A DNA stretch of 9,719 bases from positions 1 to 9,719 of the forward strand of contig DAOVNL010000017.1 of the NCBI GenBank assembly GCA_030630245.1. The letters are read 5' to 3'. Source of the DNA: Candidatus Omnitrophota bacterium (GTDB lineage: Bacteria; Omnitrophota; Gorgyraeia; B26-G9). Below are positions 5,226-9,719 of the stretch, in pieces. Below the pieces are notes generated by a model. That model had not been told where the DNA came from, made no database searches, and saw nothing but the letters and a program-made list of their open reading frames with translations. How positions within the stretch are numbered: position 1 is the stretch's first letter; every line of letters starts with the position of its first letter. The position numbers and the translations under genes were made by a program.

Positions 5226-5969
5226 ATGAATTATGTGCTGGAATTGAATAGTTTATGCGTTGTTTATAAAAGTAATAATTATTTTAAAAAGGCAATCGAT
5301 CAACTAACTCTTAAGATTGTCCGGGGAGAAGTGTTTGGTTTTCTTGGCCCTAACGGCGCTGGTAAAACCACGACAATAAAATCGATTTTTAATTTCCTTC
5401 CTGCTGCGTCTGGTCAAATAAAAATTTTTGGTGAACCTTCCTGTAATTATTCTGTGCGCGCCCGCATGGGCTATATGCCGGAAATTGCCAATTACTACTG
5501 GTATTTAACTCCTCGGGAACTGCTTAGAATGTATGCCGGATTTTTTGGCATGAAGAAACATGCTGCTGATAAAAAAATCGATTACCTTTTTAGCCTTGTG
5601 GGCATGCAGGCAGAAGCAAATGTATGGATGAAAAATTTTTCTAAAGGAATGATGCAAAAGGTAAGCCTTGCTCAATCTTTAATAAATGATCCGGATCTTT
5701 TGATCCTGGATGAGCCGACAAGCGGACTTGACCCTGTGGCTAGAAGTAAGGTTAGAGATATTATCAAAGATTTAAAAAAGCAGGGCAAAACTATCTTTTT
5801 TTCTTCCCATGAGCTTTCTGAAGTTGAGCTTGTCTGCGACCGGATCGGGATTTTAAATAAAGGAACTCTGGTGAAAACAGATAAAATAACCGATATTCTT
5901 CAGCAGAAAGGCAATAATATGAGTTTAGAAAGATATTTTTTGGATATAATAACAAGAGATAAAAGATGA
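5226..5969 (+). CDS. ABC-2-type transporter ATP-binding protein
   Basis: The 247-aa protein is a complete ABC ATPase: Walker A GPNGAGKT (41-48), Q-loop region GYMPE (82-86), signature SKGMMQK (139-145), Walker B LLILDEP (158-164), D-loop GLDP (167-170) and switch His in SSHELSE (H195). Q-loop 'MPE' and the short C-terminal tail are typical of ATPases that partner ABC-2 (Gld/CcmA-like) permeases for export of drugs, polysaccharide or lipid. The stop overlaps the next ATG as ATGA, normal for an ATPase-permease pair, yet the permease is only a fragment here, so the partner is either encoded elsewhere or lost. There is no ribosome site; the start appears leaderless. Confidence 0.93.
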   Translation: MNYVLELNSLCVVYKSNNYFKKAIDQLTLKIVRGEVFGFLGPNGAGKTTTIKSIFNFLPAASGQIKIFGEPSCNYSVRARMGYMPEIANYYWYLTPRELLRMYAGFFGMKKHAADKKIDYLFSLVGMQAEANVWMKNFSKGMMQKVSLAQSLINDPDLLILDEPTSGLDPVARSKVRDIIKDLKKQGKTIFFSSHELSEVELVCDRIGILNKGTLVKTDKITDILQQKGNNMSLERYFLDIITRDKR

Positions 5970-6148
5970 AGATAATATTTTTGATAGCGTTGAATCTGCT
6001 AAGAGAAATATTTCGCAAGAAAGATCTTTATGTGCTGATTATAATGCTGCTTGTATTAATGTCATATCTTGCTAACGCGGCTTTTTTCGGTATGAAACAC
6101 ATATATAGATATTTAAATGAACTGAGATTATGCCCTGGTTTGAATTAG
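5966..6148 (+). pseudogene. N-terminal fragment of an ABC-2 permease, broken after the first membrane segment
   Basis: The frame starts by ATGA overlap with the ATPase. Its 60 residues open MKIIFLIALNLLREIFRKKD, then one membrane segment (about 20-40, LYVLIIMLLVLMSYLANAAFF) and a short loop ending RYLNEL. This is the usual beginning of an ABC-2 permease, which should be about 250 aa with six membrane segments. After about residue 54 the reading ends in an unrelated CPGLN and a stop, where another frame carrying TPR-protein sequence takes over. I infer a deletion removing most of the permease and the start of the next gene. Confidence 0.65.
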
Positions 6149-6390
6149 CATCTTTGGCGGATTCGCATTATATACAGGCATACTTGTTCATGGCCTCAGC
6201 AAGACCAACTGATATGGAAAAAAGACATGTTTTAATACTCTTAGCGGCATCATTTGAACGCATAGAGGATTATGGATATAGTTTGCGATATTATAAAATA
6301 GCGCAAAAATTTTACCCCCAGGATAAAGGCATAAAGAAAAAAATAAAGATATTAGAAGAGACTTTAAAAGAAACGCCAACAATGAATTAA
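6130..6390 (+). pseudogene. Fragment of a TPR protein downstream of the permease remnant
   Basis: The 86-residue frame reads PWFELASLADSHYIQAYLFMA, then ILLAASFERIEDYGYSLRYYKIAQKFYPQDKGIKKKIKIL. The second part fits a TPR helix pair. The first part resembles the internal 'P..ELAT.LDP....AY.FG' segment of TPR proteins that commonly follow ABC-2 permeases, so the N-terminal region is missing. There is no ribosome site before ATG 6130, and the frame is closed by TGA at 6118-6120. It is most simply the tail of a gene whose start was deleted together with the permease. A shortened but expressed small protein is possible. Confidence 0.55.
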
Positions 6391-6408
6391 TATTTTTGTT
6401 TTGCAGCT

Positions 6409-6447
6409 AACCCGGATATTTCACATAAAACATGAAATGTTCGGGTT
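6409..6447 (+). promoter_or_regulatory. 15-bp stem hairpin directly before the SecY-like gene's ribosome site
   Basis: AACCCGGATATTTCA (6409-6423) and TGAAATGTTCGGGTT (6433-6447) pair over all 15 positions if two G-U pairs are allowed, with a 9-nt loop. The last T of the stem is the first base of the TAAGGA ribosome site (6447-6452). No T-run follows, so it is not a standard terminator; it could protect mRNA, affect initiation, or be a small dispersed repeat. Confidence 0.55.
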
Positions 6448-6460
6448 AAGGACGGTTAAA

Positions 6461-7897
6461 ATGAAAGCAGAAAAATGCAGCGAATGTTCACTTTGGAGAA
6501 GGCTCCTGGTGACACTCGCGGTTGTTTTACTTATACGCTGTCTTTATTTTGTTCCCGTGCCTGGAGTGAATTTAAGCGCGGTCGTTCAGTTCTATCAGCA
6601 GCATATAAATGCCCAGGGCGGGGGCTTGATAGACTTGATGGCCCTGCTGCATATCGGCAAATTGCGTAATATATCGCTGAGCTCTTTAGGAATAATGCCT
6701 TTTATCAACGCGTGTATAATACTTCAGATAGTCAGTTTTCTGATCCCGGGACTTAACAGAAAGTTTTTTTATGAAAAAGACGGACGCTCTAAAATGATGT
6801 TCGCCACTGTAATTATTGCTTTGATCTTGAGTGTGTTCTACGGTTATCAAGCCAGTCTGGACCTGGAGCTTCTGAATAAATTCCCTGATTTTAACCTGTT
6901 GAAATTTACGGGAGTGCTTTTTCAGATAACTACGGTTTTATCCCTTTGTTCAATCGTGCTTCTTTTTATTATGCTTACGCAGGTCATAAACAGATATGGA
7001 TTTGGTAATGGGATAGGGATTATTTTTTCAGTAGAAGTAATAATAAGATTTATTTTTGCCGCGGATCAATTAGTTGTTTTCTGGGCCAGAAACCTGATTG
7101 GCATGAAGCACCTGGTTGTCTTTAGCGGTGTAACTATAGCTTTTATATACTTTGCCAGAAAAATTACCCGAAGTGTAAATAAAATCGAGTTGTACACCGA
7201 TAATAATGAGCATTTTCATATTTCCATAAGGCCTGTCTGGATGGGAATATGGCCTCTGATCATTACAGAGATAGTTTTCTCTTACCTGGAAGTTTCTTTT
7301 GATGCGGCTTCATTTTTCATGGTTTTAATCACTATAATTTTCTTTACGCTCATTTATGCCAAGATAATCTATCAGCCGAGGCGTTTTTATGAGCTTATTT
7401 TAGCTTATAAGTGCAAAATAAAAGAAGCAAGGAGTAAAAAGATAATTGATCATTTAAATACTTCGATAACGAAAACGATAATATTAAGCGCGATCTTGTT
7501 TATTGCGATTTACTACCTTCCGGTTATTTTACCGCTGCTTCTTAAAATTTCCTTTATGAGCGCGGGCATTTTCGGCGCTTTCGGGCTGATCATTCTTGTG
7601 GGATTGTACCATGATATAAAAAGACAGCTTAAATTTTTCCGTAAGATTCGCAGCCTTCCGCTAAAGCAATGGTCTCTTTTGGATATCGCAAGTGATGAAA
7701 CCGAAGCGGAGGTAAAGAAAGCCTGCTTGAGAAGCAGAAGCATTATGAGCGAGATAAAACCGTCCCACTTTAGCTGGGGCCTGCCGGTACGAACTGCTGC
7801 CTCGGGTTATTATCTGTATGTTGCGTTAGAAGATAAAATAAAGGCGGCGCGAACGCTTGAACAAACTCAGAAAGAGTGGAGGAGTAAATCTCTTTAA
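6461..7897 (+). CDS. Divergent SecY-like translocase channel with DUF2007-like C-terminal domain
   Basis: The start ATG 6461 is chosen because TAAGGA lies 8 nt upstream; a longer frame from TTG 6401 would run through the hairpin. The 478-aa protein follows the SecY plan: TM1 ending FVPVPGVN (30-37), a GGGLIDL plug-like region, SLGIMPFINACIILQIV (about 75-91), and INRYGFGNGIGIIF (about 175-188) matching SecY's ERGIGNGISL, then later segments up to SAGIFGAFGLIILVGLYHDIKRQL. SecY forms the membrane channel for protein export. The cytosolic loop that normally carries PGIRPG reads CKIKEARSKKIIDHL instead, so ribosome/SecA contacts are altered. From about residue 395, WSLLDIASDETEAEVKKACL...YYLYVALEDKIKAARTL resembles DUF2007 (a small regulatory-type domain), an unusual appendage. 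An N-terminal CSEC is also seen. It is probably an accessory, not the housekeeping, SecY. Confidence 0.78.
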   Translation: MKAEKCSECSLWRRLLVTLAVVLLIRCLYFVPVPGVNLSAVVQFYQQHINAQGGGLIDLMALLHIGKLRNISLSSLGIMPFINACIILQIVSFLIPGLNRKFFYEKDGRSKMMFATVIIALILSVFYGYQASLDLELLNKFPDFNLLKFTGVLFQITTVLSLCSIVLLFIMLTQVINRYGFGNGIGIIFSVEVIIRFIFAADQLVVFWARNLIGMKHLVVFSGVTIAFIYFARKITRSVNKIELYTDNNEHFHISIRPVWMGIWPLIITEIVFSYLEVSFDAASFFMVLITIIFFTLIYAKIIYQPRRFYELILAYKCKIKEARSKKIIDHLNTSITKTIILSAILFIAIYYLPVILPLLLKISFMSAGIFGAFGLIILVGLYHDIKRQLKFFRKIRSLPLKQWSLLDIASDETEAEVKKACLRSRSIMSEIKPSHFSWGLPVRTAASGYYLYVALEDKIKAARTLEQTQKEWRSKSL

Positions 7898-7900
7898 AGC

Positions 7901-8638
7901 TTAATTTGAATTTTTAAGATAGCTGATCACCTTATCCAGATCTTCCTGCGTGTCTACACTGATTGTCTCATGCCTGGTCTCCAGTACTTTGATTTTATAC
8001 CCATGCTCTATAGCCCGGAGCTGCTCAAGGGATTCTGCTTCTTCAAGGCGGGAGGGTTTTAGGCCTTTGAAAGTAAGTAAAAAATCCTTGGTATAAGCAT
8101 AAATTCCGATATGCTTGTAAAGGGTAATATCCAACCCCTCTTTTTTCCTCAGAAAGTTCGGTATCGGAGATCTGGAAAAATAAACGGCAAAATTATTTTT
8201 ATCCGTTATGACTTTTACTACATTCGGATTATCAAATTCTTTTTCATCGCTGATGCGGTGTTTTAGCGTTGACATTACCAGCTCTTTGTTTTCAAGCAGG
8301 GCATAGGCAACATCATTTATCATGGACGGATGTATGAGGGGCTCATCACCTTGTATGTTAACAATAACCTTGACGTCCAAATCAAAAACTACCTCAGCCA
8401 GACGTTCTGTTCCGGATGTGTGTTCTTTAGATGTAAGAACAGTTTTTCCTCCGAAATCGCTAACAGCTTTTTTTATCCTTTCGTCATCTGTAGCAACAAT
8501 AACTTCATCCAAGACAGAGGCTTCTTTGGCTCTCTCATAAATATGCTGTATCATCGGCTTGCCTAATATGTCAGCAAGCGCCTTTGCGGCAAGCCTGGTT
8601 GAACCGTAACGCGCGGGTATAATACCGACAACATCCAT
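7901..8638 (-). CDS. kdsB: 3-deoxy-manno-octulosonate cytidylyltransferase (CMP-KDO synthetase)
   Basis: The 245-aa length is right for KdsB, which joins CTP and KDO to give CMP-KDO for lipid A-core assembly in the cytoplasm. Motifs: IPARYGSTRL (7-16) nucleotide loop, ATDDERI (49-55), NIQGDEPLI (94-102) with the metal-binding Asp98, YFSRSPIP (153-160), HIGIYAY (176-182), EEAESLEQLRA (199-209) and the late VDTQEDL (228-234). The nucleotide loop is odd: RLAAKAL instead of the usual RLPGKPL, though the Lys is kept. AAGGAG precedes the ATG at good spacing. It begins 14 nt after the pyrE stop, so the two are co-transcribed, and its stop is 3 nt from the convergent SecY-like gene's stop. Confidence 0.95.
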   Translation of the reverse strand: MDVVGIIPARYGSTRLAAKALADILGKPMIQHIYERAKEASVLDEVIVATDDERIKKAVSDFGGKTVLTSKEHTSGTERLAEVVFDLDVKVIVNIQGDEPLIHPSMINDVAYALLENKELVMSTLKHRISDEKEFDNPNVVKVITDKNNFAVYFSRSPIPNFLRKKEGLDITLYKHIGIYAYTKDFLLTFKGLKPSRLEEAESLEQLRAIEHGYKIKVLETRHETISVDTQEDLDKVISYLKNSN

Positions 8639-8652
8639 AAGTACTCCTTGTT

Positions 8653-9210
8653 TTAAACGCCGAAATCAGTTTTGGTGAAAATTGATTCAAGATTGCATTT
8701 GTATTTTGCGATATTTTCTTTTGCGCCCTCGCATCTGTCGACTACGGAAATTACGCGGACAATTTTGCATCCGATTTCCTGTATAGCCTTAATAGCCTGA
8801 ATTGTAGATGAACCGGTTGTAACCACATCATCAATAATTACAACCCTGCTTGATTTTTTTAATGCCGGCCCTTCGATCTTTCTTTTCATGCCGTGTTTTT
8901 TCTCGTCTTTTCTTACAATAAAACCGTTTATCGGTCTGTTTTTTTTAAAGCTTAAGGCAACAGTTGCTCCGATTATAGGATCCGCTCCGAGAGTCAATCC
9001 TCCTATGGCGTCAATTTTGTCGTCTTTGATCATATCCAGCAGTATATCCGCGATCAGATAAGCGCCGGAGCTCATAAGACTGCTTATCCGCCCGTCAAAG
9101 TAAAAATTGCTTGACTTACCGCCGGAAAGAATAACACGCTCGCGTTTAAAGGAATTTTTCTTAAGAATTTCAAACAGCTGCTTTTTTGCCTGAGCTTTTT
9201 TCTTATTCAC
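8653..9210 (-). CDS. pyrE: Orotate phosphoribosyltransferase
   Basis: The 185-aa protein shows SGGKSSNFYFDGR (29-41), the orotate-side loop; VRKDEKKHGMKRKIEG (99-114), the flexible catalytic loop with its lysines; and VVIIDDVVTTGSS (123-135), the PRPP-binding loop. PyrE converts orotate and PRPP into OMP in pyrimidine synthesis. The start codon is GTG (9210-9208), the first start in the frame after the promoter, with a modest GAAGAG upstream; no better start exists nearby. It heads an operon with kdsB, which consumes CTP made from this pathway. Confidence 0.95.
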   Translation of the reverse strand: MNKKKAQAKKQLFEILKKNSFKRERVILSGGKSSNFYFDGRISSLMSSGAYLIADILLDMIKDDKIDAIGGLTLGADPIIGATVALSFKKNRPINGFIVRKDEKKHGMKRKIEGPALKKSSRVVIIDDVVTTGSSTIQAIKAIQEIGCKIVRVISVVDRCEGAKENIAKYKCNLESIFTKTDFGV

Positions 9211-9256
9211 TTTTTTCTCTTCTGTAAATTAAAATTGTGATAAAATATTTATAAGA

Positions 9257-9285
9257 ATTATATCCTGATAAACAACTTTCGTCAA
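9257..9285 (-). promoter_or_regulatory. sigma70-type promoter of pyrE-kdsB
   Basis: On the minus strand TTGACG (9285-9280), a 17-nt spacer and a perfect TATAAT (9262-9257). Transcription should begin near 9250, giving a leader of about 40 nt before the GTG at 9210. No pyrimidine attenuator hairpin is visible in that leader. Confidence 0.75.
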
Positions 9286-9352
9286 TAAATATTATAGTCA
9301 AACCCGCTTAGTCCATGTTACAATAAAAATAGTTAAGATATTCAATAAAACC

Positions 9353-9496
9353 ATGGAAATTAAAACTCAGATTTTGCGGCATAAAACAAAAGGGGACGGG
9401 AATCTGCTTCTGGGCACCTGGCAGCAGGTCGTGCTGGCAGAGTTTGACACCCGGGCAAGGGACAGGAAAATCATACTTACTTTTATAGGCAAATAA
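9353..9496 (+). pseudogene. Internally deleted YjbQ-family (UPF0047) gene
   Basis: The 47-aa frame joins two recognisable ends of the YjbQ family, whose members (about 130-140 aa) have been linked to thiamine-phosphate synthase activity. Residues 1-17, MEIKTQILRHKTKGDGN, match the family's first strand. Residues 18-47, LLLGTWQQVVLAEFD onward to the stop, match its last 30 residues, including the hallmark GTWQ..V..EFD. The roughly 90 residues between, with the conserved Thr/Glu region and the GNGHSH-type motif, are absent, in frame. The GDGN at the joint resembles the GDGN that normally precedes GHSH, so recombination between similar sequences is possible. A weak TACAAT (9319-9324) lies upstream, and there is no clear ribosome site. 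It is unlikely to be functional. Confidence 0.7.
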
Positions 9497-9498
9497 AA

Positions 9499-9719
9499 AT
9501 GAGGCTGAATAACAGGATTTTATTTACGCTAACATGGCTTGTTGCAGGCTTGTTTTTTGCGCGCGCAGGCCACTCTTGGCAAAGCGCATCACTGACGGCA
9601 AAATCCGCGATTGTTATGAACGCGCAAAACGGGGCAGTGCTGTTTGAAAAAAATCCTAATTTAAGATTGCCTGCGGCAAGCACTGTAAAGGTATTAACGG
9701 CAGTTATGGCCGCGGATAA
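9499..9719 (+). CDS. D-alanyl-D-alanine carboxypeptidase (DacA-type PBP), N-terminal part
   Basis: The frame begins 2 nt after the stop of the YjbQ remnant and runs off the window after 73 codons. It has a signal peptide (positive MRLNNR, then a hydrophobic ILFTLTWLVAGLFFARA). After it, AKSAIVMNAQNGAVLFEKNPNLRLPAASTVKVLTAVMAAD fits the peptidase S11 family, with the catalytic SxxK as S61-T-V-K64. Such enzymes trim the terminal D-Ala of peptidoglycan stem peptides in the periplasm. The SxN and KTG motifs lie beyond the edge. There is no good ribosome site; translation may be coupled to the preceding short frame. Confidence 0.85.
   Translation, partial: MRLNNRILFTLTWLVAGLFFARAGHSWQSASLTAKSAIVMNAQNGAVLFEKNPNLRLPAASTVKVLTAVMAAD

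Noticed and set aside
6401..6460. TTG-initiated 20-residue extension of the SecY-like protein
   Set aside because: It runs through the 6409-6447 hairpin, has no ribosome site and no similarity to SecY N-termini; ATG 6461 has TAAGGA at proper spacing.
8322..8566. Two overlapping plus-strand frames inside kdsB
   Set aside because: kdsB is clearly coding on the other strand through this stretch; the frames show no motifs.
1..9719. tRNA, rRNA, CRISPR array or transposase genes
   Set aside because: No cloverleaf-like sequence, no regularly spaced direct repeats and no transposase motifs were seen on either strand.

Overview
This is an AT-rich bacterial window with a Gram-negative-type gene set: CMP-KDO synthetase (kdsB) for lipopolysaccharide, a signal-peptide-bearing D-alanyl-D-alanine carboxypeptidase start, and fliW-csrA. 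The gene families, the long coiled-coil protein, the divergent SecY and the ABC/TPR operon look to me like an uncultivated environmental lineage of the Omnitrophota kind. That placement is an impression from protein style, not a marker-gene result.

Layout. Bases 1-299 (minus) hold the start of a membrane-anchored SGNH/GDSL hydrolase that runs off the window and appears frameshifted in an A8 tract. Bases 300-668 are mostly non-coding, with two divergent promoters and a gene vestige (561-669). A nucleoside-phosphorylase-like gene follows (669-1403). Bases 1404-1905 hold a good sigma70-type promoter overlapped by a dyad, then a roughly 275-nt leader with competing RNA stems and a terminator-like hairpin. 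This leader feeds a probable operon: a 642-aa exported coiled-coil/TPR protein, fliW and csrA (the last two overlap by 29 nt), closed by a hairpin near 4606-4632. A small basic protein is encoded on the minus strand (4716-4952) behind a near-consensus promoter. Next comes a 122-bp inverted-repeat element (5050-5171), a 10-bp-arm palindrome, and an ABC ATPase whose ATG sits where transcription should begin. The matching permease and a TPR protein downstream survive only as fragments. A SecY-like channel with an appended DUF2007-like tail (6461-7897) ends 3 nt from a convergent pyrE-kdsB operon. The right edge holds an internally deleted YjbQ-family gene and the start of a DacA-type penicillin-binding protein.

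How the genes fit together. FliW and CsrA form a known partner-switch for post-transcriptional control; here they are coupled to a coiled-coil protein, with no flagellin or flagellar gene in view. PyrE (UMP supply, hence CTP) and KdsB (uses CTP) share a promoter and fit envelope sugar activation. The most unusual overall signal is that three loci (561-669, 5966-6390, 9353-9496) keep the beginning of one reading frame joined directly to the end of the same or another one, as if internal segments were deleted. A fourth (1-299) looks frameshifted. This is either real gene erosion or an assembly/consensus problem. Three starts (299 minus, 561 plus, 5226 plus) also lie within about 0-5 nt of the predicted transcription start, suggesting leaderless mRNAs beside ordinary Shine-Dalgarno genes.
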